A stretch of 64,000 bases of DNA from Rhodomicrobium sp. Az07 (GCF_018619475.1 NZ_JAHFZG010000001.1:124001-188000), one strand, 5' to 3'. Counted from the stretch's first letter, positions 46,943 to 55,970 are shown. The notes: generated from the sequence alone by a model not told the origin. Numbers and translations are program-made.

Positions 46943-47989
46943 TCAGCCCCGCACAAGACGGATGAGGCGCTCGACATGTTCGGTGGGCGTATCCGGAAGA
47001 ATGCCGTGACCGAGATTGAAGACGTACGGCTTCGGAGCCAGAGCCTCCAGGATCGCGTTCACACGGCGGTCCATAGCATCGCCGCCCGCAAGCAGCAACA
47101 GCGGATCGAGGTTGCCCTGCACGGTCACCTTGTCCTGCTGGGCGGCAATCGTGGGAAGCGGCGCGGCGGTGTCGCAGCCGAGCGCGTCGACGCCGGTGCG
47201 GGCCACGTAATCGGCGTATTTCGGCGAGGCGCCGCGCGGGAAGCCGATGATCGGCACGTTCGGATGCACGGCCTTCACGCGCTTCACGATCTCGGCGGTC
47301 GGCTCGATCACGAACGCGTCGAAGTCGTTGTCGGCAAGCGCGCTTGCCCAGCTATCGAAAATTTGCAGAGCGCGAGCGCCCGCATTCGCCTGGCCGATGA
47401 GATACATGGCCGAGGCTTCCACCAGCATATCGAGGATGGCCTTGAAGGTTTCCGGCTCGCGATAGGCGAGGAGCTTCGCCGCGCGATAGTCACTCGAACC
47501 GTGGCCTTCGACCATGTAGCTCGCCACCGTCCACGGCGCGCCGCAGAAACCGATCAGCGGCGTCCGATCGCCAAGCCCTGCGATGGTGCGATCGATCGCT
47601 TCGTACACGATGGAAAACGTGGACTTCGCCTTCTCGACGGAGAGCTTTGAGAGATCGGCGAGGCTCGTGATGGGATCGAGATGCGGGCCTTCGCCTTCGC
47701 GGAATTCGAGATGCTGGCCGAGAGCGTGGGGCACGACGAGGATGTCCGAGAAGATGATCGCGGCATCGAAGTCGAAGCGGCGGATCGGCTGGAGAGTCAC
47801 TTCTGCCGCCAGTTCGGGATTGTAACAGAGGTTCAGGAACGAACCCGCCTGCGAACGCACTGCGCGATACTCGGCGAGATAGCGCCCCGCTTGCCGCATG
47901 AGCCACATGGGGGGCGCTTTGTGGGCGGTGCCCTTCAGCGCGGCAATGAACTTCGGATCGGTCTTCGGCGTTTCAGCGGCGATGTTCAT
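46943..47989 (-). CDS. hemE: uroporphyrinogen decarboxylase
   Basis: HemE removes four carboxyl groups from uroporphyrinogen III to give coproporphyrinogen III. The 348-residue protein has the signature RQAGRYL at residues 32-38 and the second signature IGFCGAPWTVASYMVEG. The ATG at 47989 is chosen over a TTG one codon upstream. It is followed by hemJ, two haem-pathway genes apparently in one transcription unit. It is divergent from ppsR. Confidence 0.96.
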   Translation of the reverse strand: MNIAAETPKTDPKFIAALKGTAHKAPPMWLMRQAGRYLAEYRAVRSQAGSFLNLCYNPELAAEVTLQPIRRFDFDAAIIFSDILVVPHALGQHLEFREGEGPHLDPITSLADLSKLSVEKAKSTFSIVYEAIDRTIAGLGDRTPLIGFCGAPWTVASYMVEGHGSSDYRAAKLLAYREPETFKAILDMLVEASAMYLIGQANAGARALQIFDSWASALADNDFDAFVIEPTAEIVKRVKAVHPNVPIIGFPRGASPKYADYVARTGVDALGCDTAAPLPTIAAQQDKVTVQGNLDPLLLLAGGDAMDRRVNAILEALAPKPYVFNLGHGILPDTPTEHVERLIRLVRG

Positions 47990-48309
47990 CAATAAGATTC
48001 CATCTTAGGTTCTGTTGTTTCTCTTAGGGGGGGCAACTTGCGGAAACATCACGTTGTGCCGCGTTCTTCCCCTGGTTTGGAGACCACGTTCTCCTGCCGA
48101 TGCGTCGCGACGAGTCCTGTTGAAAAATCGCGCTTGCGGGGGCTTTCATCCTTTGCTCTTTAGCCTTGCTTTGCCCATCTCAGCAATGAATAACGTGGGG
48201 GACAACCTGTGAAGACTCAGCGCAGGTCGCGGGCCGGGTAAGAACCTAGGGCTTTTTTTCCAGAGCGTCACGAGCTGTGCGTTCTTTTCTAATTGGCGTG
48301 GAGGACTCA
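47990..48309. other. 320-base intergenic region between hemE and ppsR
   Basis: This is a divergent promoter region for hemE (leftwards) and ppsR (rightwards). It contains a T-rich stretch and a run of seven G's (about 48027-48033). I see no recognisable operator, FNR box or gene. A 65-codon ORF inside has no plausible start signal or protein-like sequence. Confidence 0.6.
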
Positions 48310-49197
48310 ATGGCCCCGGAAAATGCCAGGCCCGAGCAAGGCGCCGAGAAGGCCGCTTCATCCCCGGAATTAACAGCTATACCCGCCGCAAAGCATTTCC
48401 ATCTGCATCTCGTTTCCGACGCCTCCGGCGAGACGCTGACGACCATGGCGAAGGCGGCCGTGGTGCGCCTTCCGGGCGCGAAACCGAACCGGCACATGCA
48501 CCCGCTCGTGCGCAACCCGCGTCAACTTGCCGTGGTATTTCAACATATCGAGGCGTCGCCGGGTATCGTGCTGTTCACGCTCGCGAACCCCAACCTCGCC
48601 GAACTTCTGGAAAAGCGCTGCGGCGATCTTGGCCTGCCGTGCGTGGCCGTGCTCCGGCCGGTGCTCAAGGCGTTCGAGGATTATCTGAAGATGCCGTCGC
48701 GCCCCGTCGTCGCGGCGCAGCACACGCTCGATGCCGATTATTTCCGCCGTATCGAGGCCATGAATTACACGCTCGCGCATGACGACAGCCAGCGCACGGA
48801 CGATCTCGACAAGGCCGACATCGTGCTCGTAGGGGCGAGCCGCACGTCAAAAACGCCGACCAGCATCTATCTGGCGAACCGCGGCTACAAGACCGCGAAC
48901 GTCTCGCTTGTACCGAACATTCCGCCGCCGCCGAACCTCACGAGCCTCAAGACCGCATTCGTCATCGGTCTTGTCGCAAGCGCGGAACGGCTCTCGGAAA
49001 TCAGACGCAACAGGTTGCTTGCGCTGAACAGCAACAATTTCGAAGATTACGTCGACACCGATGTTATAAAAAACGAAATAGCGTTCACGAAGAGGCTTTG
49101 CTCGCAAAATCGCTGGCAGTTCGTGGACGTGACAAGAAAATCCATTGAGGAAACCGCCGCTCAGATCATCGCGATTTATGAGGGTAACCGTCGCTAG
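48310..49197 (+). CDS. ppsR: pyruvate,phosphate dikinase/PEP synthase regulatory protein (DUF299 kinase/phosphorylase)
   Basis: A bifunctional ADP-dependent kinase and phosphate-dependent phosphorylase that switches PpdK or PpsA off and on. The 295-residue protein has the DUF299 opening FHLHLVSDASGETL and the P-loop-like VGASRTSKTPTSIYLA near residue 180, then VPNIPPPPNL. The ATG at 48310 has GGAGG at five bases. It heads the conserved ppsR-maf-aroE-coaE-dnaQ run. Confidence 0.93.
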   Translation: MAPENARPEQGAEKAASSPELTAIPAAKHFHLHLVSDASGETLTTMAKAAVVRLPGAKPNRHMHPLVRNPRQLAVVFQHIEASPGIVLFTLANPNLAELLEKRCGDLGLPCVAVLRPVLKAFEDYLKMPSRPVVAAQHTLDADYFRRIEAMNYTLAHDDSQRTDDLDKADIVLVGASRTSKTPTSIYLANRGYKTANVSLVPNIPPPPNLTSLKTAFVIGLVASAERLSEIRRNRLLALNSNNFEDYVDTDVIKNEIAFTKRLCSQNRWQFVDVTRKSIEETAAQIIAIYEGNRR

Positions 49198-49248
49198 AGG
49201 AATAGCACTTCGCTTCAAGCAGTTTCGGAAAAGGTACTCAATCGGCGC

Positions 49249-49851
49249 ATGCAATCGGATTATCCTGAAATCATCCTCGCGTCCGCAAGTCAGGCGCGCG
49301 CGGCAATCCTTGCGAGCGCGGGTCTGCGCTTTCACACGCAGCCGTCGAGGGTCGACGAAGCGGAGGAGCACAAGCACTTCGCGCGCAACATCGCGCCGCC
49401 CGATGTCGCGCTCGCGCTTGCGCGGCTGAAGGCGGACAATGTGCTTGAAGCGGAGCCGGGCGCCATCGTCATCGGCGCCGATCAGGTGCTTGCGGTCGGC
49501 AACGAAATCCTGCAGAAGCCGAGGAGCCAGGAGGAAGCGCGCGGCCAGCTCCTGAAGCTTCGCGGTCGCCAGCATCAGCTTCATTCGGCGGCCGTGCTTC
49601 TGCATCGGGGACACGTCGCGCAATTCGTCGATACGGCGACGCTCACGATGCGCGATTTCACCGACGATTTCCTCGACTGGTATATGGAGACGGCGGGCGA
49701 GGGCGTGCAGACGTCCGTCGGCGCCTATCACATCGAGGGGCTTGGCATTCACCTCTTTTCGGAAGTGAAGGGGGACTATTTCACAATCCTCGGCATGCCC
49801 ATCGTTCCGGTGCTTGAAGAGCTGCGCCGCATTTCGGTGCTGAAGAAGTAG
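49249..49851 (+). CDS. maf: Maf-family nucleoside triphosphate pyrophosphatase
   Basis: A 200-residue Maf protein that hydrolyses non-canonical or modified NTPs to NMP and PPi, and is linked to cell-division control. The N-terminus is IILASASQARAAIL, where many Maf proteins have S-x-S-P-R-R. The catalytic base loop is VIGADQVL, and QKPRSQEEARGQLLKLRGRQH is the usual helix. It follows ppsR after 51 bases, in the conserved order. Confidence 0.92.
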   Translation: MQSDYPEIILASASQARAAILASAGLRFHTQPSRVDEAEEHKHFARNIAPPDVALALARLKADNVLEAEPGAIVIGADQVLAVGNEILQKPRSQEEARGQLLKLRGRQHQLHSAAVLLHRGHVAQFVDTATLTMRDFTDDFLDWYMETAGEGVQTSVGAYHIEGLGIHLFSEVKGDYFTILGMPIVPVLEELRRISVLKK

Positions 49852-49861
49852 AGAGGTGGCC

Positions 49862-50698
49862 ATGAAACGCGCCTGTGTCATTGGCTGGCCGATTTCGCAC
49901 TCGCTTTCACCCGTGATCCACGGTTTCTGGCTGCGCGAGCACGACATCGCGGGCGAGTATGGCAAGGCAGCGGTCGAGCCGAAGGACTTCGCGGAATTCG
50001 TTCGCGGGTTCGCGGCGGCGGGGCTTTCCGGCGGCAACGTGACGGTGCCGCACAAGCTCGAAGCGTTCCGGCTTGCCGAGATGCGCGACGCGGCGGCGGA
50101 CGCCATCGGCGCTGTGAATACGCTGTGGCTCGATGGTGGAAAACTTCACGGCGCGAACACGGATGCCTTTGGTTTTCTGGCCAATCTAGACGAACAGGCA
50201 CCCGGTTGGGATAAATTGGGCGCGGCGGTGGTGATCGGCGCGGGCGGCGCGGCGCGGGCCGTCGTGTGGGCGCTGATCGAGCGCGGTTTCGCCGACATCC
50301 GCATCGTCAATCGCACAAAGGCGACCGCCGACGCTCTGGCCGCCGAGTTTCCGCCTGCCACAAGCTTCGCGCTGGGCGACCTTCCGGCGGTGCTCGATGG
50401 CGCGCGTTTCGTCGTCAACACCTCGACGCTCGGCATGACGGGCCAGCCGCCGCTCGACATCGACCTCGCGCCCGTCGCCGCCGACGCGACCGTGAACGAC
50501 ATCGTCTATACGCCGCTTGAAACGCCGCTTCTGGCGCAGGCGCGCGCGCGCGCGCTTCGCGCGGTGGACGGGCTCGGCATGCTGCTGCATCAGGCCGCGC
50601 CGGGCTTCGAGCGCTGGTTCGGCGTGCGGCCGCACGTGACGTCGGAGCTTCGCGCGGCGGTGCTCGACGCCATCGCCGCGCGGGAGGCAGGCGCATGA
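49862..50698 (+). CDS. aroE: shikimate dehydrogenase
   Basis: AroE reduces 3-dehydroshikimate to shikimate with NADPH. The 278-residue protein has the substrate motif HSLSPVIHGFWL, catalytic lysine in GGNVTVPHK, and the NADP motif VIGAGGAARAVVWAL near 125. The ATG at 49862 has GAGAGG upstream. The stop overlaps the coaE start (ATGA at 50695-50698), so the two are translationally coupled. Confidence 0.95.
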   Translation: MKRACVIGWPISHSLSPVIHGFWLREHDIAGEYGKAAVEPKDFAEFVRGFAAAGLSGGNVTVPHKLEAFRLAEMRDAAADAIGAVNTLWLDGGKLHGANTDAFGFLANLDEQAPGWDKLGAAVVIGAGGAARAVVWALIERGFADIRIVNRTKATADALAAEFPPATSFALGDLPAVLDGARFVVNTSTLGMTGQPPLDIDLAPVAADATVNDIVYTPLETPLLAQARARALRAVDGLGMLLHQAAPGFERWFGVRPHVTSELRAAVLDAIAAREAGA

Positions 50699-51321
50699 TT
50701 GTCATCGGGCTGACGGGTTCCATCGGCATGGGAAAAAGCACGGCCGCGGCCTATCTGCGCGGTCTCGGCATCCCCGTGCTCGACGCCGACCGCGTGGTGC
50801 ATGAGCTTTACGCGGGCGCAGCCGCGCCGCTGATCGAGGCCGCCTTTCCGGGCACGACGGCGGGGGGCGTCGTTGATCGCGCGGCGCTGGGCGCGCGCGT
50901 TCTCGGCTCGGCGGCTGCGATGAAGCGGCTTGAAGCCATCATTCACCCGCTGGTTCGCACGGCGCAATGGCGCTTTCTGCTCGCCGAGCAGGACAAGGGC
51001 ACGCCGCTTGCGATCCTTGAAATACCGCTCCTGTTCGAGACCGGGGCGGGCGATCTTTTCGACGGCGTCATCGTGGTGAGCGCATCGGCCGAGGCGCAGC
51101 GCGAGCGGCTGCTCGACCGTCCCGGCATGACCGTCGAGAAGCTCGAAGCAATCATCGCGAGGCAGATGCCCGACGCCGAGAAACGGGCTCGTGCGGATTT
51201 CGTTGTGGATACGGGCACCGGGCATGAGGACAGCCGCCGCCAAATCGATGCAATCTTGAAGGATATCGTTACGCGGCCGCCGCTGGCTTATCAGCGGTGG
51301 GCCGCTCTTAAAGACATATGA
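50695..51321 (+). CDS. coaE: dephospho-CoA kinase
   Basis: CoaE phosphorylates dephospho-CoA in the last step of coenzyme A synthesis. The 208-residue protein has P-loop GLTGSIGMGKST at residues 4-15, DADRVVHELY near 31, and PLLFETGAGDLFDGVIVV. It overlaps aroE by four bases. coaA, the first CoA-pathway kinase, is also in this window near 60.4 kb. Confidence 0.95.
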   Translation: MIVIGLTGSIGMGKSTAAAYLRGLGIPVLDADRVVHELYAGAAAPLIEAAFPGTTAGGVVDRAALGARVLGSAAAMKRLEAIIHPLVRTAQWRFLLAEQDKGTPLAILEIPLLFETGAGDLFDGVIVVSASAEAQRERLLDRPGMTVEKLEAIIARQMPDAEKRARADFVVDTGTGHEDSRRQIDAILKDIVTRPPLAYQRWAALKDI

Positions 51322-51348
51322 TGCATCGAAGGGGTCAATCGGGGCGAC

Positions 51349-52065
51349 ATGCGCGAACTCGTCCTCGATACCGAGACGACCGGGCTCGACCCGAAAAGCG
51401 GTCATCGCATCATCGAGCTGGCTTGCGTCGAGCTTCATAATTTCATCCCGACGGGCGTTTTCTGGCACTGGTACTTCAATCCGCAACGTCCGGTGCCGAA
51501 AGAAGCGACCGCAATCCATGGATTGACGGACGCCTTTCTCGCCGACAAGCCGCTGTTCGCCGCGCTCGCGTCGGAGATGCTGGCCGTGCTCGAAGGCGCG
51601 CGCCTCATTATTCACAACGCGGCGTTCGATGTGGGCTTCCTGAATTACGAGTTTCAGGCGCTCGGCTATCCACCGCCGATCTCCATGGAACGCGTTACGG
51701 ACACTCTCGCGCTCGCTCGCCGCAAACACCCCGGCAGCCCGAACAACCTCGATGCGTTGTGCCGCCGCTACGGCATCGACAATTCCACGCGGACGAAGCA
51801 CGGCGCGCTGCTCGACAGCGAGTTGCTGGCCGATGTCTATCTGCGGCTGATCGGAGCAGAGCAGGCGGGGCTCGATCTGGGCGCTCGCTCTGCGAAGGTG
51901 ACTGTCGCAGGGCAGGTGGCCGCAGTGCAGGTGCGCCTCAAGCCGCTGCCGTCGCGGCTCACGCCGGAAGAAGAGGGGGCGCACGCCGCTTTTGTCGCGT
52001 CGCTCGGCGATAAGGCGCTGTGGAAACGCTACGACGACGTACCCGCAGAGCAAACGGCGGCCTGA
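51349..52065 (+). CDS. dnaQ: DNA polymerase III epsilon subunit (3'-5' proofreading exonuclease)
   Basis: The proofreading exonuclease of the replicase, 238 residues. The ExoI motif is D7-T-E9 in LDTETTGLDP, ExoII is in IIHNAAFDVGFLNYE, and ExoIII is KHGALLDSELLADVY. A C-terminal tail for binding the alpha subunit follows. In related genomes the next gene is normally secB; here a 4.6-kb quorum-sensing segment intervenes. Confidence 0.95.
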   Translation: MRELVLDTETTGLDPKSGHRIIELACVELHNFIPTGVFWHWYFNPQRPVPKEATAIHGLTDAFLADKPLFAALASEMLAVLEGARLIIHNAAFDVGFLNYEFQALGYPPPISMERVTDTLALARRKHPGSPNNLDALCRRYGIDNSTRTKHGALLDSELLADVYLRLIGAEQAGLDLGARSAKVTVAGQVAAVQVRLKPLPSRLTPEEEGAHAAFVASLGDKALWKRYDDVPAEQTAA

Positions 52066-52085
52066 GCGCAGCCCTTTGGCCCCGG

Positions 52086-53201
52086 CTACACTTCGCTTTC
52101 AGCCGAGCCGCGCAAGACAAGCTGGATCAACTCGCTTTGCCGGTGGGTGCCGGTCTTCGACATGATATGCGCCAGTCTGTTGCGACTCGTGGCGCGTGTG
52201 ATGGCCAGGCTTTCCGCGGATTCTCGCAGGGTGCGCCCGGCAAGAAGCTCATGAACCAGACGCTTTTCGGCTGGCGTCAGACCGAACGCATTCATCATCT
52301 CGTTCGCCTTGTTTTCCGCCGTCGATGCCTGATCCGAGATCAGGACGATGGCGCGCGTACCTGTACCCAACGGAAAGCCGGAATTCTGGTCGAAGGGCAT
52401 GATTCTGACGATCAGGGGGCGCGCCCCGTTTTCTCGCGGAACCATAATGGTATCGCCCCGCCTGCGCTTCAAAGCGAGCGCGGCTCGCACCCCCTCGGCC
52501 AGACGAGCGTCGATAATCGGACTCGCGGCGGCGAGCCGTTTCTGAACAACGCGAAGGGCGTCGCCCGTTCGGAAAAGCCGACGGGCAGCGTCATTTTCGT
52601 AGCAAACCTTTCGGTCTTCGGACAGGACGATCACAGCGTGACCCAGCCGGTCCAGCACCTGCTCGAACGTTCGTTTTTCGCCATCGAGCTGCGCCAGCCG
52701 CCTGTTGAGCGCAAGCGCGCGCGTCAGATGCGGGGCGGCGCGCTGCACGAACGCGACTTCGTGAGCCTCGAAGAGTTCGGATCGGTAGGGGCGGATGACG
52801 CCAAGGCATGCCAGGCGTTGTTCGTTGCGGGCGGCGAGCAGCGTGATCGAACCGCGGATATCGAACCTGCGCGAGTAATCGTGGATGAGCTCGCTGTTCT
52901 TGTAGGCTTCGCGCGGAACAAGTGCCTGATCGGGGACGGCAACGCCAGCCGGTACCGTGGCCAGAGCCACGGCCAGAGGATTTACCGTGTGATAGTAGTC
53001 CGCGTACTCGCGCTGACCTTCGGGATCGATCTGCCAGCACGTTCCGAAGCTGAACCCTGAGTTATCTGCTTCGCTTGCGTGAAACGCCGCGCCCGATCCA
53101 CCCACGGCGGCGGTCAGGTGAGCCAGAACCCGTTGCCACTTGAGCGGGTCTTCAGCAGCCTCATAAATCAGATCGATGAGCGTCTCGAATGAATCGACCA
53201 T
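52086..53201 (-). CDS. LuxR-type helix-turn-helix regulator without a clear autoinducer domain
   Basis: A 371-residue regulator with a C-terminal LuxR/GerE DNA-binding domain (LTPAEKRLVHELLAGRTLRESAESLAI, then RNRLAHIMSKTGTHRQSELIQL). The rest looks like PAS/GAF-type sensing (VIVLSEDRKVCYENDAARRLF near 190). The N-terminal half does not show the W-Y-D-P-W-G set of acyl-homoserine-lactone receptors. It is divergent from the methyltransferase-like gene, with a dyad between them, and convergent with dnaQ. The second LuxR-type protein at 62.4 kb has a similar C-terminal end (TGCSRQADLLRIV). Confidence 0.88.
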   Translation of the reverse strand: MVDSFETLIDLIYEAAEDPLKWQRVLAHLTAAVGGSGAAFHASEADNSGFSFGTCWQIDPEGQREYADYYHTVNPLAVALATVPAGVAVPDQALVPREAYKNSELIHDYSRRFDIRGSITLLAARNEQRLACLGVIRPYRSELFEAHEVAFVQRAAPHLTRALALNRRLAQLDGEKRTFEQVLDRLGHAVIVLSEDRKVCYENDAARRLFRTGDALRVVQKRLAAASPIIDARLAEGVRAALALKRRRGDTIMVPRENGARPLIVRIMPFDQNSGFPLGTGTRAIVLISDQASTAENKANEMMNAFGLTPAEKRLVHELLAGRTLRESAESLAITRATSRNRLAHIMSKTGTHRQSELIQLVLRGSAESEV

Positions 53202-53259
53202 AGGCGGATTGTGTACATTTTGGTTTCAGCCCGGAAAAGAAGCCGCTCAGTTTTGTACG

Positions 53260-53274
53260 AAGTTGCTGCAACTT
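53260..53274. promoter_or_regulatory. dyad between the LuxR-type and methyltransferase-like genes
   Basis: AAGTTGCTGCAACTT is a perfect 6-bp dyad around CTG in the 185-base divergent promoter region. It is a candidate binding site for one of the local LuxR-type regulators. Confidence 0.35.
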
Positions 53275-53386
53275 TCAATAAAATCGGGATGCATTTGTAT
53301 CCTGTAAACAAGGGGTGTCACCTCTAGAGTGCCAGCTTTCCTTGTGGAGCGGGCGGCCTCTCGCCCATGGCAAAGCGGAAGATTGT

Positions 53387-54367
53387 ATGCGAAGAAGCGG
53401 GAAAAGCCTGTACCCTCCAATCGATTCATCGGCGCAGGAACTCAAGCATCGTCTGGGCACGTTCACACCAGACAGCTTGCTGTTTCTGGCGGCCGGGCTT
53501 CTCGATCATTCGGCCGATCTTCTCGAAGAAGGCGAAGGGCGCGCTGCGTATGAACTTCTGGAGCGGGAGCTTTCCGAGGTTTATGACCTCGCGACGCGCA
53601 TGCGATGCCTGAGCCGTCTGGGCCTCGTGGTGCGATCGCACCGAATGTATCGGCATTGCAGCGAGGAACCCTCCACAAGCTATGCGTGGAAGCCTGGCGG
53701 GTACGCGACCTCCCTCGATTTCCTCTATGGCGGCATTATGCCGCTTGGTACGCCAAAGAGCGCTGCGATGCTCTTCGAGCAGCTGACCGGGAGCACATTC
53801 GCGCTTTCGGTGCGTTTGCAGAAAACCTTGATGCGCGCCTATATCGAGGATGTCCGCACGCGTCGCAAGCGTCCTCGGATTTTGGCATTGATGCCGGGGC
53901 ACCTCCGCGAATTGGAAGACGGACCGCTTGACTTGAGGTCTGTCGATTTCAGCGCACTCGATGAGCAAGGAACCGTCTGCGCATTCCTGAGCCATAAATA
54001 TCGGAGACAAATCGAGATCAATGCCACTCCTTTATCCAGGATCGAAGGTTCGTTGCGTGGCCGTGGCGGTTTCGATCTGATCTATGCCCCCTTGTTGCTC
54101 ACCATCACGCCCGATGAACGAGCGCGCCGCCTTCTGTGCGAACTCAAAAACCAGCTGGTCGTCGGCGGGAGGTTGGTCGTTGGCAATGTCGCCACAACTG
54201 CGGACTTGCGCGGTTATCTCGCGCTTTTCGGAAGAAAGCGCCTGCTATTCAGGAGCCGATCCGATCTGAAAGCGCTCGTCGACGGACTAAAATGCGAGGT
54301 CTACGGCGACCCCTTCAACAATCTCAACTACTTGATACTGGAGAAAGGTTTCGTGCCGGTTTCTTAA
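53387..54367 (+). CDS. methyltransferase-like protein with a degenerate SAM motif
   Basis: A 326-residue protein with a helical N-terminal half and a C-terminal class I methyltransferase-like fold. FDLIYAPLLLTITPDERARRLLCELKNQLVVGGRLVVGN is the typical strand-4/5 region (split here). The glycine-rich SAM-binding motif, which should read about D-x-G-x-G-x-G, reads ILALMPGHLRE (residues 165-175), so SAM binding is doubtful. It resembles proteins annotated as 3-hydroxypalmitate methyl-ester synthesis (PhcB-like) methyltransferases, but that link is tentative. The ATG at 53387 is preferred over a GTG at 53315. It lies directly upstream of the luxR-luxI pair. Confidence 0.65.
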   Translation: MRRSGKSLYPPIDSSAQELKHRLGTFTPDSLLFLAAGLLDHSADLLEEGEGRAAYELLERELSEVYDLATRMRCLSRLGLVVRSHRMYRHCSEEPSTSYAWKPGGYATSLDFLYGGIMPLGTPKSAAMLFEQLTGSTFALSVRLQKTLMRAYIEDVRTRRKRPRILALMPGHLRELEDGPLDLRSVDFSALDEQGTVCAFLSHKYRRQIEINATPLSRIEGSLRGRGGFDLIYAPLLLTITPDERARRLLCELKNQLVVGGRLVVGNVATTADLRGYLALFGRKRLLFRSRSDLKALVDGLKCEVYGDPFNNLNYLILEKGFVPVS

Positions 54368-54436
54368 CCAACCCATCACGTATTTGGGCCAAAAGCGCCT
54401 CGGTTGCCGGGATATTTTGCCTACATGAGTGAGTTG

Positions 54437-54454
54437 GTGCATGTTAGCATACAC
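54437..54454. promoter_or_regulatory. candidate lux-box-like dyad upstream of luxR
   Basis: GTGCATGTTAGCATACAC is an 18-bp dyad with one mismatch (GTG-ATG against CAT-CAC around TTAG), the length of a lux box. It lies 29 bases before the luxR start. Confidence 0.4.
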
Positions 54455-54483
54455 TTGCCTTACTCGATTCGGCGCACGTGGTG

Positions 54484-55239
54484 ATGGACAGGTTTGCGAT
54501 CGAGCGATTTATTGAGGACGCCAACGCGGCGAAGTCGAGCAAGGAAGTTTCCGAGCTTTTCGGAAAAGCCCTCGCCGTCTTCGGCTATGATCGTTATTGC
54601 TACAGCCTCATCACCGACCATCCTTCCGTGGGATTGAACGCGGTACACGGCATCGTCTGCAATTACCCGGACGATTGGATGGAGCACTACCGAATTAATC
54701 AGTACGAGAAAAAAGATCCCGTCCCGCAATACGGTGTGTCGGCCAGCAGGCCGTTCACCTGGGCGTCGGCGCTAGCTAATCGCAAGTGGCATAACGATCA
54801 GATGAAGGTCATGCACGAGGCGGAGGAAGCGCGACTCTGCGACGGAATCGCAGTGCCTGTTTGCGGTGTGAATGGCGAATTGGCGGGCTTCGGGATTGCG
54901 AGCAGCCATGGCGGCGTGAACCCGGATCGGGCGCTTCTCCATAAGGTGCAGGCGCTGGCCATTCAATTTCACCTCGCCTTCACGGAGTTGGAAAAGATCG
55001 AGGTTCCCCTGACGGAGGGCTTGGGCGACGTCTATCTCACCGAGCGCGAAAAGGAGATCATGTGCTGGGCGGCGGAGGGAAAGAGCGACTCCGTCATCGC
55101 CGATATCCTTGGGGTGTCCCACTCCACTGTTCGTTTTCACATGAATAATGTTTTCAAGAAGTTGAATGCCAACGAGCGGACGCTCGCGACCGTCAAGGCC
55201 ATTCGCCACGGTCTTATTCTCCCTTCCTTCATCGGCTGA
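54484..55239 (+). CDS. LuxR-family acyl-homoserine-lactone receptor/regulator
   Basis: A 251-residue quorum-sensing regulator. The autoinducer domain keeps all six TraR invariants at the same spacing: W65, Y69, D78, P79, W93 and G121. The C-terminal GerE domain begins LTEREKEIMCWAAEGKSDSVIADILGVSHSTVRFHM with E189 and G199 in place. I chose the ATG at 54484; two GTG codons precede it. The cognate luxI starts 92 bases downstream on the same strand. It should bind DNA when charged with the LuxI product. Confidence 0.93.
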   Translation: MDRFAIERFIEDANAAKSSKEVSELFGKALAVFGYDRYCYSLITDHPSVGLNAVHGIVCNYPDDWMEHYRINQYEKKDPVPQYGVSASRPFTWASALANRKWHNDQMKVMHEAEEARLCDGIAVPVCGVNGELAGFGIASSHGGVNPDRALLHKVQALAIQFHLAFTELEKIEVPLTEGLGDVYLTEREKEIMCWAAEGKSDSVIADILGVSHSTVRFHMNNVFKKLNANERTLATVKAIRHGLILPSFIG

Positions 55240-55249
55240 TTCCCGTCGG

Positions 55250-55263
55250 AACCTGTCAAGGTT
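55250..55263. promoter_or_regulatory. candidate LuxR-binding dyad upstream of luxI
   Basis: AACCTGTCAAGGTT is a 14-bp dyad (AACCT against AGGTT around GTCA) containing the lux half-site ACCTGT. It lies 68 bases before the luxI start, in the gap after luxR. Confidence 0.4.
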
Positions 55264-55331
55264 GCTAGCTGCGGAGCGACGGTGCTTTCGCGCTTAATGA
55301 CCCTCGTCGTTCATGCGTTGCGAGGGTGTCG

Positions 55332-55970
55332 ATGATTGACTGTGTTTCGATCAGTACGAACCATCTGTTTGCCGGCAATCCGATATACGAGCAGCACAAG
55401 CTTCGGCACGAATGCATCGTGCAGCGGCAGCGATGGAAGGTGCCCACGGTCCGTAACATGGAATACGACCAGTACGACAATCCCGCCGCCTGGTATCTCG
55501 TCTGGCGGGACGAATTCGGAAGAGCGCGTGGCTCATCCCGCCTGTATCCGACCGATCGCCCGTACATGTTGCAGGAGATTTTTCCGCACCTCGTCACCAA
55601 CGTTGTCATTCCCAGGGCGAGCGAAGTCTGGGAGGGGAGCCGTTTCTGCGTCGACGAGAAGCTGCCCATCGAGAAACGCAGAAGGATCGTTCAGGAACTC
55701 ATCATCGGATATCTGGAGTTCGGACTCGCACAGGGCATGACCCGTATCGTCGGTGTCATGTATCCAGCCTACTGCCGCAATATTTTCATGCGCAACGGCT
55801 GGGACGTCGATTGGCTGGGGAACGTTTCGAGAAGTGAAGAAGGCTACAAGATCATAGCAGGCTCGCTGACAGTATCGGAGGCGGTTCTGCAAAAGGTTCG
55901 AGAGAAAACGGGTATCTATGAGAACGTCCTCAATTATGGCGAACACACGAAAATGCAACGCGCTGCCTAG
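55332..55970 (+). CDS. acyl-homoserine-lactone synthase (LuxI family)
   Basis: A 212-residue LuxI-type synthase that joins an acyl group (from ACP or CoA) to SAM to make an acyl- or aroyl-homoserine lactone. The LuxI invariants are kept: R25, W35, D46, D49, R70, E101 and R104 (in LRHE, QRW, EYDQYD, SSRLYPT and WEGSRF). The usual aromatic residue at position 29 is isoleucine. The start ATG follows GAGGG at five bases. It pairs with the luxR gene just upstream. The signal cannot be predicted reliably. Confidence 0.94.
   Translation: MIDCVSISTNHLFAGNPIYEQHKLRHECIVQRQRWKVPTVRNMEYDQYDNPAAWYLVWRDEFGRARGSSRLYPTDRPYMLQEIFPHLVTNVVIPRASEVWEGSRFCVDEKLPIEKRRRIVQELIIGYLEFGLAQGMTRIVGVMYPAYCRNIFMRNGWDVDWLGNVSRSEEGYKIIAGSLTVSEAVLQKVREKTGIYENVLNYGEHTKMQRAA

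Noticed and set aside
48015-48212. A 65-codon ORF between hemE and ppsR
   Set aside because: It has no ribosome-binding site and no protein-like features.
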